Assembly (NCBI RefSeq): GCF_030268885.1
Contig: NZ_BSSA01000023.1
Location: 62,001 to 126,000, forward strand
DNA length: 64,000 nucleotides
Direction of reading: 5' to 3'
From: Kitasatospora phosalacinea
GTDB lineage: Bacteria; Actinomycetota; Actinomycetes; Streptomycetales; Streptomycetaceae
Shown here: positions 1 through 7,488 of the stretch, piece after piece
How positions within the stretch are numbered: position 1 is the first letter of the stretch
How the letters are laid out: each line of letters opens with the position of its first letter
The notes under the pieces: model-generated
What the model was told of the DNA's origin: nothing
The model's input: the letters and a program-made list of their open reading frames with translations, nothing else
The model's database searches: none
Translations under genes and position numbers: made by a program

Positions 1-85
1 GCATGTTCCGTCCAGCCGTCGGCTGTTCCCTCCGGAGCGCGAGGGGCGCACAGTAGTGGTGTCGGCAGGGGCGAGCGCCCCGGCC

Positions 86-108
86 GGGAAGTCCCGGAGG
101 GATTTCCC
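86..108. promoter_or_regulatory. imperfect inverted repeat before the first small gene
   Basis: GGGAAGTCCC (86-95) and GGGATTTCCC (99-108) form an inverted repeat with one mismatch and a 3-nt spacer, about 20 nt upstream of the Shine-Dalgarno GAGGAG (130-135). It could be an mRNA hairpin in the 5' leader or a repressor site; nothing in the sequence separates the two. A GC-rich genome makes such repeats by chance, so support is weak. Confidence 0.25.
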
Positions 109-141
109 GGGAGAACCCACCACACTTTCGAGGAGAATTCC

Positions 142-348
142 GTGCTGGTCACCCGTGTCTCCAAGTTCGTGATTTCGCTGGCCGTCGCCGCCGCCGCACT
201 GACCGTTTCCGCGGGCTCGGTGGAATTCTCCGGAAACGTCGCGGACGGCGCCGGGACCGTGCAGGTCGACCCGACCGCCCTCCCGCTCCCGACCGTGACC
301 CCGCACCCGGCCGCCTCCCCGCAGGGCGACGTCACCTGGGGCGGCTGA
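142..348 (+). CDS. small putative secreted peptide (68 aa)
   Basis: GTG start with a good GAGGAG Shine-Dalgarno (130-135) and 6-nt spacing. The N terminus has Arg5 and Lys8 followed by a hydrophobic Ile/Ala/Val run (about residues 9-24), which looks like a Sec signal or a single membrane anchor. The rest is Pro/Thr/Val/Ala-rich and ends in Asp-Val-Thr-Trp-Gly-Gly. No Cys, so not a lantibiotic-like core. It stops 62 bp before the SARP regulator gene on the same strand, so the two may be co-transcribed. I do not recognise the family. Possible roles are a secreted signalling peptide or an exported accessory of the regulator; no function is assigned. Confidence 0.6.
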   Translation: MLVTRVSKFVISLAVAAAALTVSAGSVEFSGNVADGAGTVQVDPTALPLPTVTPHPAASPQGDVTWGG

Positions 349-410
349 GCCCCGCCCGCACGACGAGCACGACCCATAGGACCTGATCGCGTTCACGGGG
401 GTGAAGGACG

Positions 411-2273
411 ATGGAATTCCTGGTACTGGGTGCCCTGGAGGCCCGCCAGAGCGGTGTCCCCGTGGACGTCCGGGGCCTGCGGCAGCAGCGGCTGCTGGCA
501 CTGCTGCTGCTGAACGTCGGCCGGGTGGTGTCGATGGACTTCCTGGTAGACGAGCTCTGGGAGGACCCGCCGCCCTCGGCCCGGCCCCAGGTGCACAACG
601 CGATCCGGGACCTGAGACGCGTCCTGGCCGCCGGCGAGCACCGGCTGGTCACGGCGGACGTCGGCTACCGGCTGGCCGCGCCGGAGGACGCGGTGGACGC
701 CAACCGGTTCACCCGCAAGGTCCGGGAGGCCCGGGCCGCGGAGCGGGACGGACGGCCCGCGGAGGCGATCCGGCTGCTCCAGTCGGCGGTCGACCTGTGG
801 CGCGGCGAGGCCTTCGCCGGCCTCCACTGCCCGGCGGTGACCAGCGCCGCCGTGAAGCTGAACGAGCAGCGGCTGACCGCCGTCGAGGACCTGATGGCGC
901 TGCGCCTGAAGGCCGGTGAGACCTCCTCCCTGGTCGGCGAGTTGACCGCGCTGCTGGCCGAGTACCCGCTGCGCGACTCGCTGCGGCGGAGCCTGATGAC
1001 CGCGCTGTGCCGCAGCGGCCGACAGGCCGACGCGCTGGCGGTGTACGACGAGGGCCGGCGCTTCCTGGCCGACGAGCTGGGCCTGGAGCCGAGCCCGGGC
1101 CTGCGCGCCCTGCAGGCCGAGATCCTGGCCGACGGCCCCGGCGTGCACGGCGCGGGACCGACCGGCACCGCCCCCGGACTCCCGCCCGCGGTGCGGGAGT
1201 CGGCCGGGCGGCCGAACTGCCTGCCGCACGACCTGACGGACTTCACCGGCCGGAGCGCCGAGTGCGCGCTGCTGCTGGAGGCCGTCGAGCGGCGGGCGCC
1301 GGGCGCGCCGCTGATGCTGACGATCGACGGCATGGGCGGCGTCGGCAAGACCACCCTGGCGGTGCGGATCGCGCACCGGCTGACCGACCGCTTCCCGGAC
1401 GGGCAGTTCTTCGTCGCGCTGGACGGCTTCGACGAGTCGCGGCCGCCGGTGCCGCCGCTCCAGGCGCTGGCCGCGCTGCTGCGTGCGGACGGGCTGCGGT
1501 CGGAGGAGATCCCGGCCTCGCTGGAGGAGCGCGGCGCGCTGTGGCGCTCCCGGCTGGCCGGGCGGCGCTGCCTGCTGGTGCTGGACGACGCGGCGGACAG
1601 CGCGCAGGTCCGTCCGCTGCTGCCCGGCGCCGGGGAGACCCTGGTGCTGGTCACCAGCCGCCGCAAGCTGGGCGCCCTGGACGGCTCGGTGGCCCTCCCG
1701 CTGGACGTGCTGCCGCCGTCCGACGCGGTGGAGCTGCTGGCCCGGGTGGCCGGCCGGGCCCAGGTGGCCCGGGAGCCGGACGCGGCCGCCGAGGCCGTCG
1801 CGCTCTGCGGCCACCTGCCGCTGGCGGTGCGGATCGCCGCGACCAAGCTGCGCGACCGCCCGGCCTGGACGGTCGCCGAGCTGGCCGCCCGGCTGGCCGA
1901 CCCGGCCCGGCGGGCGCACTGCCTGCGCACCCCCGACCGGGACCTGATGGCGCTGCTGCGCGCCTCCTACCAGTACCTGGACCGCTCGCAGCGGCGCTTC
2001 TCCCGGCTGATGAGCCGGCAGGAGGCGGAAAGTTTCGACGCCCGCCGGGCCGCCGCGGTCACCGGCCTGAGCCCGGACGAGGCCGAGGGGGTGCTGGACG
2101 TGCTGTTCGAGCACAACCTGGTCCGGCAGGAGGCGTCGGCGCTGTTCTCCTTCCACCGCCTGCTCCGTGACTGCTCGTCGGCCCTTCCGGAACCCGCGGC
2201 CGAAGCCTTCCCGGAGCCGTTCCCCGAGGTGACCGGACCGGTCGGCCGACTGCGGGTGCCCGCCGCGGTGTGA
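411..2273 (+). CDS. AfsR/SARP-family transcriptional activator with NB-ARC ATPase domain
   Basis: This 620-aa protein has the SARP layout: an N-terminal OmpR-like winged helix (about 1-90), a bacterial transcriptional activation domain (about 97-240), then an NB-ARC/STAND ATPase with a clear P-loop GMGGVGKTTLA near residue 307 and a Walker B-like LLVLDDA further on. AfsR-type proteins usually carry a C-terminal TPR array; this one ends after the ATPase and winged-helix part, so it is a short AfsR form. ATG at 411 follows GAAGGA. SARPs bind 11-bp-phased heptamer repeats that overlap the -35 region; such repeats occur upstream of the 24.8-kb operon start and in the 39.1-kb divergent promoter, so it is the probable activator of region A and perhaps region C. 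Confidence 0.9.
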   Translation: MEFLVLGALEARQSGVPVDVRGLRQQRLLALLLLNVGRVVSMDFLVDELWEDPPPSARPQVHNAIRDLRRVLAAGEHRLVTADVGYRLAAPEDAVDANRFTRKVREARAAERDGRPAEAIRLLQSAVDLWRGEAFAGLHCPAVTSAAVKLNEQRLTAVEDLMALRLKAGETSSLVGELTALLAEYPLRDSLRRSLMTALCRSGRQADALAVYDEGRRFLADELGLEPSPGLRALQAEILADGPGVHGAGPTGTAPGLPPAVRESAGRPNCLPHDLTDFTGRSAECALLLEAVERRAPGAPLMLTIDGMGGVGKTTLAVRIAHRLTDRFPDGQFFVALDGFDESRPPVPPLQALAALLRADGLRSEEIPASLEERGALWRSRLAGRRCLLVLDDAADSAQVRPLLPGAGETLVLVTSRRKLGALDGSVALPLDVLPPSDAVELLARVAGRAQVAREPDAAAEAVALCGHLPLAVRIAATKLRDRPAWTVAELAARLADPARRAHCLRTPDRDLMALLRASYQYLDRSQRRFSRLMSRQEAESFDARRAAAVTGLSPDEAEGVLDVLFEHNLVRQEASALFSFHRLLRDCSSALPEPAAEAFPEPFPEVTGPVGRLRVPAAV

Positions 2274-2314
2274 CCCCGTGCTCCCGTCAACCGCCCGTCC
2301 GTCGTCCGGTCGCC

Positions 2315-2343
2315 CTTCCGGAAGGTCACGGTAGGTACACGGT
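2315..2343. promoter_or_regulatory. palindrome and 11-bp direct repeat upstream of the LuxR-type gene
   Basis: The 138-bp gap between the SARP gene and the next gene holds a perfect 12-bp palindrome CCTTCCGGAAGG and, just after it, CACGGT repeated at 2327 and 2338, an 11-bp step. Eleven-bp spacing is the SARP operator signature, but only two short copies are present. The same 12-bp palindrome also lies at 63134-63145 before the ATP-grasp gene, which may be coincidence. Confidence 0.35.
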
Positions 2344-2411
2344 TGCCCTGGATCAGTAAGCTCTGGCCCCGAGCACACGTTACTGGCGCTGATCGCAACG
2401 GGGAACGATTC

Positions 2412-3407
2412 ATGCTGGAAACACTGGGACTCGACGCCGAAGCCGAATCCATCTACCGGAGGATGCTGGCCGAACCGCAGTCCGGGGTCCTCGCCCTGGC
2501 CCTCGGCCTGGGCATCAGCGAGGACCGGGTCCGCCGCGGACTCGACCGGCTGAGCCAACTGGCCCTGGTCCAACCGTCCGCCCGGGAGGGCATAGGGTTC
2601 CGGGCGGTCGGCCCGGAGACCGCGATGGAGATGCTGCTGGCCCGGCAGCAGGCCGAACTCGCCGCCCAGCAACTGCGGGTGGAGGCCTCCCGGGCCGCGG
2701 CCGCCCAACTCATCGCGGAGTGCTCGGCGTTCCGGTCGACCGCGACCGACGCGGCCTCCGAGCAGCTGAGCGGGCCGGAGGCGATCCGCGAGCGGCTGGC
2801 CGTCCTGGCCGGCTCGGTCCGCCACGAGGTGGCGACCTTCGCCCCCGGCGGCGCGCACTCCGAGGAGGACCTGCGGGCCAGCCGGACGCCGAACGCCGCC
2901 CTGCTGGAGCGCGGGGTGCAGATGCGCACCGTCTACCTGGACAGCGTCCGCAACCACCGGCCCACCCTGGACCACGTGACCTGGCTGAACCAGCACGGAG
3001 GCCAGGTCCGGACGGCGCCGGAACTCCCCATCCGCATGATCATCTTCGACCGGCGGCAGGCCGTCCTCCCGATCGACACCGAGGACGCCCGGGCCGGCGC
3101 GGTGGTGCTGCGCGGCGCGGGCACGGTCGCCGCGCTGTGCGCCCTGTTCGAGAGCGTGTGGGACAACGCGATCCCGATCGGCGACGTCCCCAGGTGCGGC
3201 GCGGACGAGATGCCGCCGCAGGAGCTCGCCGTCCTGAAGATGCTCGCCCAGGGCCACACCGACGAGGCCATCGCCAAACGGATGGGCGTCTCGCCGCGCA
3301 CCGCCCGCCGGTTCGCCGCCAACCTGATGGAACGCCTGGACGCCCGCAGCCGCTTCGAGGCCGGGGTGCACGCCGTCCAGGACGGCTGGCTCCCCGCCAC
3401 GCGCTGA
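2412..3407 (+). CDS. LuxR-type regulator with TrmB-like N terminus
   Basis: 331-aa regulator. The N-terminal part (about 1-70) resembles the TrmB-type helix-turn-helix seen in streptomycete cluster regulators (Leu-Gly-Leu-Asp-Ala-Glu-Ala-Glu-Ser-Ile-Tyr). A long helical linker and a central sensor-like domain follow, with the strings RTVYLDS and HRPTL. The C-terminal 60 residues are a LuxR/GerE helix-turn-helix (LAVLKMLAQGHTDEAIAKRM, then SPRTARR). ATG 2412 was chosen over an in-frame upstream ATG at 2343 because it has a purine-rich GGGGAA leader and starts at the family's usual N terminus. It shares its layout with the 62.1-kb regulator. It converges on the MFS gene that ends the leftward operon. 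Confidence 0.8.
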   Translation: MLETLGLDAEAESIYRRMLAEPQSGVLALALGLGISEDRVRRGLDRLSQLALVQPSAREGIGFRAVGPETAMEMLLARQQAELAAQQLRVEASRAAAAQLIAECSAFRSTATDAASEQLSGPEAIRERLAVLAGSVRHEVATFAPGGAHSEEDLRASRTPNAALLERGVQMRTVYLDSVRNHRPTLDHVTWLNQHGGQVRTAPELPIRMIIFDRRQAVLPIDTEDARAGAVVLRGAGTVAALCALFESVWDNAIPIGDVPRCGADEMPPQELAVLKMLAQGHTDEAIAKRMGVSPRTARRFAANLMERLDARSRFEAGVHAVQDGWLPATR

Positions 3408-3433
3408 CCGCGGGCGCCCCCGCCGACGCACCG

Positions 3434-5128
3434 TCAGACTGCCCGCGCCGCCTGGCGCTTCTCCCGGAGATCGGCCAGGAGCAGCGCCAGCGCGGGCAGC
3501 AGCGTCACCCCGTACACCCCCAGCAGCCACCCGAAGGAGTGCGCGAACGCCGCCGGCACCATGCCGTGGTGCGCCTTCGCCGAGTCGGTCAGCACCACCG
3601 TGACCACCGCGACGGCCAGCGCGCCGCCGATCCGCTGGGTCAGGTTGAGCTGCGAGGAGGCGTCCGGGATCGACTGCTGCCGGATCGACTGGAACGCCCG
3701 GGTCATCGTCGGGACGATGGTCAGCCCGGTGCCCAGGCCGCGCACCACCAGGCTCGCGCAGATCAGCGGGTACGCGGTGGTGCCGGTCAGGCCGGTCATC
3801 GGGACGGTCGCCAGCATGGTCAGGCCGATGCCGATCAGCACCGTCGCGCCGCCGCCGATCCGGCGCAGCAGCACCCGGGACAGCCAGGCCGCCGTCACCA
3901 CGCCCAGACCGCCGGTCGACATCAGCAGGCCGGTGGCCACCGCCGTCTCGCCGCGGGCGTCCTCGAAGTACAGCGGGATCAGCATCATCGGCGAGTACAG
4001 CACGAAGCCCAGGCAGAAGACGTTCACCACCGCGGCCGCGTACACCGGGATCCGGAACAGCCGCAGGTCCAGCAGCGGCGCCTTCGCCCGCAGTTCGCGC
4101 ACCACGAAGACCACCGCGCCCAGCACCGCCAGGCCCAGCGGCACCAGCAGCGCCGCCCCGGTCCGCGCCCCGTGCTCGGCGTACTCGTGGATCGCCAGCA
4201 CCGTCGAGACCGTCGCCGTCGCCGAGGACACCAGGCCCAGCACGTCCAGCGGCCGCGCCCCGCCCTCCGGCGGCGCGTCCCGGCGCACCCAGCGCAGCGC
4301 CGCCGCCAGCAGCACCGCGCAGAACGGCACGTTCACCACGTACACCGCCGACCAGCCGCCCCAGTCCACCAGCAGGCCGCCGATGGTCGGGCCCAGCAGC
4401 GGGCCGATCAGCATCACCGAGCCGTTCAGCGCCTGCACCCGGCCCAGGTGCTCGCGCGGCACCCCCCGGGTCAGCAGGATCGTCGACACCGGTGTCAGCA
4501 CGCCCGCCGCCGCACCCGACAGGCCGCGCGCCGCGACCAGCTGGTCCAGCGACTGCGCGGCCGCGCAGCCCGCCGACCCCAGCGCGAACAGCGTGACCGC
4601 CGCGACGAACACCCGCTTCGTCCCGAACCGGGTCGCCAGCCAGCCGGTCGCCGGCATCACCGCCGCCAGCGCCAGCAGGTACGCCGTCACCACCCACTGC
4701 ACCTGGTCGAGGCCGCCGAACCGGGCGGTGGTCTCCTGCATCGAGACGTTCACGATCGTGGTGTCCAGCAGCGCGACGAAACCGCCGGCCATCGCGATGA
4801 CCATCGTGAGCAGTGCGGCCTTCGACGGCGCCTCGGCGGGCGCCGGGGCCGCCTGCTCGGGGGCCGGCGTCCCGGCCGCGGGCGCCGCGGTCGCGGCGGG
4901 GCGCTCCTCGACCGCGACGGGCGCCGCGGCGGCGGGCTCGGACGCCTTCGCGGTGGACGCGGGCTCGGAAACGGGCTTGGAGGCGGACTTCGGGGCGGGC
5001 TTGGACGCGGGCTTGGGCCTGGACGCGTCGGCGGTGGGCTTCGGGACGGGCTTGCGGGCCGGCCCCGGCTTGCGGCGGGCCTTGCCCTTGGCCGCGTTCA
5101 CCGTGGTGCGGGCAGGTGTGGTGGGCAT
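3434..5128 (-). CDS. MFS exporter (DHA2/EmrB-QacA type) with Lys/Pro/Ala-rich N-terminal tail
   Basis: 564 aa. After a tail of about 105 residues the protein enters a 14-helix DHA2-type transporter: LLDTTIVNVSM in TM1, QWVVTAYLLALAAVMPATGWL for TM2, and an antiporter-type segment near LIGPLLGPTIGGLLVDW. The tail is made of Lys-Pro, Ala-Ser-Lys-Pro and Ala-rich runs without hydrophobic stretches, so it must be cytosolic and disordered; it is not part of the family fold. The gene is the last of the region A operon, 51 bp after the acyltransferase gene, and is the likely product exporter or self-resistance pump. Confidence 0.85.
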   Translation of the reverse strand: MPTTPARTTVNAAKGKARRKPGPARKPVPKPTADASRPKPASKPAPKSASKPVSEPASTAKASEPAAAAPVAVEERPAATAAPAAGTPAPEQAAPAPAEAPSKAALLTMVIAMAGGFVALLDTTIVNVSMQETTARFGGLDQVQWVVTAYLLALAAVMPATGWLATRFGTKRVFVAAVTLFALGSAGCAAAQSLDQLVAARGLSGAAAGVLTPVSTILLTRGVPREHLGRVQALNGSVMLIGPLLGPTIGGLLVDWGGWSAVYVVNVPFCAVLLAAALRWVRRDAPPEGGARPLDVLGLVSSATATVSTVLAIHEYAEHGARTGAALLVPLGLAVLGAVVFVVRELRAKAPLLDLRLFRIPVYAAAVVNVFCLGFVLYSPMMLIPLYFEDARGETAVATGLLMSTGGLGVVTAAWLSRVLLRRIGGGATVLIGIGLTMLATVPMTGLTGTTAYPLICASLVVRGLGTGLTIVPTMTRAFQSIRQQSIPDASSQLNLTQRIGGALAVAVVTVVLTDSAKAHHGMVPAAFAHSFGWLLGVYGVTLLPALALLLADLREKRQAARAV

Positions 5129-5179
5129 CTTCGCAGGTCCTTCGTCAGCGGGGAGGAGGGGATCGGGGCCGGGCCGGGG

Positions 5180-6349
5180 TCAGTCGGCCGCGAGCAGGGC
5201 GCGCTCGACCTCGTCCAGCACGGCCTCGGCGGCCGGGCGGGCGTCGGGGCGGTTGCGGCAGGACAGGGTGAGCTCGGTGCGGTCGTCGATCTGGCAGGTG
5301 CTCAGGAACATCTCGGCGTACGGGACGAGCATCGGCAGCGTGTGGTAGCCGGTGGGGCGGAAGTCCGCGGTGCGGTACAGCCCGGTGTCGATCCGGCCGT
5401 GGTCGGTGAGGATCGCGGTGCACGGGAAGCGGCTGCCGTCCAGCTCCCGGGCCTCGCGCAGCGAGTTCGCGAACGGGTTTTCGCGCAGGAAGTCCCTTGC
5501 CAGAGCTGCGACTTCGCGCTTGCGGAGCATCGCGGCGAGCAGCTGGCTGTGCAGCCGGTTCCAGCGGTCCTCGCGGTGCAGGTCGAGCACCAGCTGGGAG
5601 GTCAGGTTGGCGGTGGAGCGCACCTCGCGGTCGTGCCGGCGCAGGTCCACCGGGATGATCAGTCGCCCTCCCTCGGCCGCCAGCAGCCGGGAGACCGCGG
5701 CCCCCACCCGGGCGGTCACCGCGGTCGGTGCCGCCGCGACCGAGCGGCGCAGCCACAGCGCGCCGCCGTCCGCCGGGCCCTGCCCGAGGATCGCCGGGAA
5801 CCCGGCCACCCGGGCCGGTACGGGCGCGGCCGGGACGGGGGCGGCGGCGGCCCGGAAGTGCGTGTCGTCCACGGTGGAGTCCGCCCCGAGCAGCGGCTCG
5901 CCGCGCAGCGCGCGGAACAGGTCCTCGATCCAGTACCGCAGCCCCCGGCCGTCGGTGACGATGTGGCTGGCCCGCACCACCAGCCGGGTCACCGGCCCGT
6001 TCGCCAGGCCGAGTTCGCACACCGGGCCGGTCACCACGTCCAGGTCGCGGTGGAAGAACGGGTGCGCGTACCCGGCCTCGGCGGGCAGTTCGGTGATCGG
6101 CGGCAGCGCACCCTCGGCCCGCCAGTTCGCGCCCTTGCGGCGCACCGCGAGACCGGGGTTGGCGGCGGTCGACCGCCGTACGGCGTCGGCGAGTTCGGCC
6201 GGGTCGATCCGGCCCTCCCCCTCGATCACCATCTGGATCAGCTGCGGGGTGCCGGTGGCGTTGGCGTTCAGGTAGCCGCGCTCGATCTGGGAGATCCGCC
6301 GGGTGTACGCCTTCCCCGGGGCGGTGGTGACGGTGGCGGTGGCGGTCAT
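5180..6349 (-). CDS. condensation-domain-fold acyltransferase (PapA/WS-like)
   Basis: 389 aa, matching a free-standing condensation-superfamily enzyme. The catalytic motif HxxxDG appears as HIVTDG near residue 140, with the family's early segment (TPQLIQMVIEGEG) before it. These enzymes move an acyl group from a carrier protein or CoA onto an alcohol or amine. The start codon overlaps the stop of the phosphopantetheinyl transferase gene (ATGA, 6346-6349), which indicates translational coupling. In this operon it is a candidate for attaching the polyketide chain to the amino-acid head, or for adding a late acyl group. A silent, structural role cannot be ruled out, but the catalytic His and Asp are present. 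Confidence 0.8.
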   Translation of the reverse strand: MTATATVTTAPGKAYTRRISQIERGYLNANATGTPQLIQMVIEGEGRIDPAELADAVRRSTAANPGLAVRRKGANWRAEGALPPITELPAEAGYAHPFFHRDLDVVTGPVCELGLANGPVTRLVVRASHIVTDGRGLRYWIEDLFRALRGEPLLGADSTVDDTHFRAAAAPVPAAPVPARVAGFPAILGQGPADGGALWLRRSVAAAPTAVTARVGAAVSRLLAAEGGRLIIPVDLRRHDREVRSTANLTSQLVLDLHREDRWNRLHSQLLAAMLRKREVAALARDFLRENPFANSLREARELDGSRFPCTAILTDHGRIDTGLYRTADFRPTGYHTLPMLVPYAEMFLSTCQIDDRTELTLSCRNRPDARPAAEAVLDEVERALLAAD

Positions 6350-7488
6350 GCGACGGACTCCAGGGACGGGGTGGACAGGGGGACGGCCGGGGCGGCCGGG
6401 TCCGGCCGCCACCACCAGCGGACGTGGGCGGGGGCGTCGGTGGCCAGGGCGAGCTGGAGGCCGTCGCCGAGGTCGGCGGAGCGGACCAGGTAGCCGACGT
6501 TGGTGGGTCGCCAGCCGGGCCGCCAGTCCGGGAGGCGGACGCCGGCGAAGGTCTCCTTGCGGAGGTGCGAGGCCTTGATCAGCGCCTCGCACTCGGCGAA
6601 GTCCCGCATGGTGGCGGGTTCGCCGTCCGGGCGGCCGAGCAGCGCGCCCAGCCACTGCATCGCGAACGGCCGGTCCCGGTGGTCCTGCAGGTCCACCCCG
6701 ACGCTCTGCCCGGCCACCAGCGCCACCGTCGAGTACCCGGCGCAGTGCGCGACCGAGGCGGTCAGGCCCAACTCCGGTACGCTCCAACGCCGGTGCTCGT
6801 CCCGGGCCAGCGCGCGGGGCGGGATCCGGACCCCGTGCAGTCCGGCCACCGCCTCGGCGATCAGCCACCGCCCGGCGTCGTTCAGCCGGTTGCCCATCCG
6901 GTCCCGGGGCAGCTGCGGGTGCCGGGTGACCAGGCAGTCGACGACCGCCTCCGGCTCCGACCCCGCCCCCGGCGCCACGGCCGTCCGGGGAGCGGGCCGC
7001 TCGGGACCGCCGCCGGGCCGTCCCGCCGTCCCGCCGCCCACCAGCCGGACGGTCAGCCGCCGGGCCGCGAGGCACGCCGCGGCCAGCCGGCCGCCGGCCC
7101 CGCCGGGACCTGCGGGGGTCGTCGGCAGGTCGGGGTCCGTCCCCGGGCCACCGGGCGGAGCGGGTCGGCCCGCGGGGTTCCCGGCGCCGGCCGGAGTCGT
7201 CGGGAGTCCGGGCGCCGCCGAGGAACCACCGCGCGGAGCAGGACGCCCGGCGCCCGCAGGAGCCGTCGGCAGGAGGGGTCCTGCCGACGTCCTGGCGCCC
7301 GAAACGAGGTGCCCCGCAGGAACCCTCGCGTCGGCCGGGGCCGCCGGGAGGCCGGGCCCCGTCGACGTCCCTCCGAGCGGGGCGGGTCGCCCCGTCAGGC
7401 CCGCCGCGTGCTGGAGCGGGCCGAGGCTGAGCGACCAGCTGGCCGTCAGGGCGGTGGAGCCGGTGGCGGTCCGCAGGGTGCCGCTCAT
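6346..7488 (-). CDS. Sfp-type 4'-phosphopantetheinyl transferase with Pro/Gly/Ala-rich insertion
   Basis: 380 aa, against about 220-250 for the family. The C-terminal half has the Sfp signature: VGVDLQDHRDRPF (Mg-binding Asp, the GIDLE motif equivalent) and FAECEALIKASHLRKETF (the WxxKEA motif equivalent). The N terminus begins like the family (a Trp-Ser-Leu strand), but about residues 33-135 are a low-complexity Pro/Gly/Ala/Thr segment with imperfect copies of LPTTPAGAG. The enzyme would load phosphopantetheine on the two carrier proteins of this operon (13.5 and 20.3 kb) and possibly on those of region D. The stop overlaps the next start by 4 nt. The insertion looks like in-frame repeat expansion rather than a second domain. 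Confidence 0.85.
   Translation of the reverse strand: MSGTLRTATGSTALTASWSLSLGPLQHAAGLTGRPAPLGGTSTGPGLPAAPADARVPAGHLVSGARTSAGPLLPTAPAGAGRPAPRGGSSAAPGLPTTPAGAGNPAGRPAPPGGPGTDPDLPTTPAGPGGAGGRLAAACLAARRLTVRLVGGGTAGRPGGGPERPAPRTAVAPGAGSEPEAVVDCLVTRHPQLPRDRMGNRLNDAGRWLIAEAVAGLHGVRIPPRALARDEHRRWSVPELGLTASVAHCAGYSTVALVAGQSVGVDLQDHRDRPFAMQWLGALLGRPDGEPATMRDFAECEALIKASHLRKETFAGVRLPDWRPGWRPTNVGYLVRSADLGDGLQLALATDAPAHVRWWWRPDPAAPAVPLSTPSLESVA

Noticed and set aside
393..4697. A 1434-codon minus-strand frame over both regulators
   Set aside because: Composition is shadow-like and it overlaps the SARP, whose P-loop and DNA-binding domain are clear.
2720..6493. A 1257-codon plus-strand frame across the LuxR and exporter genes
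   Set aside because: Low-complexity composition, crosses a convergent gene pair, and conflicts with well-supported genes on both strands.
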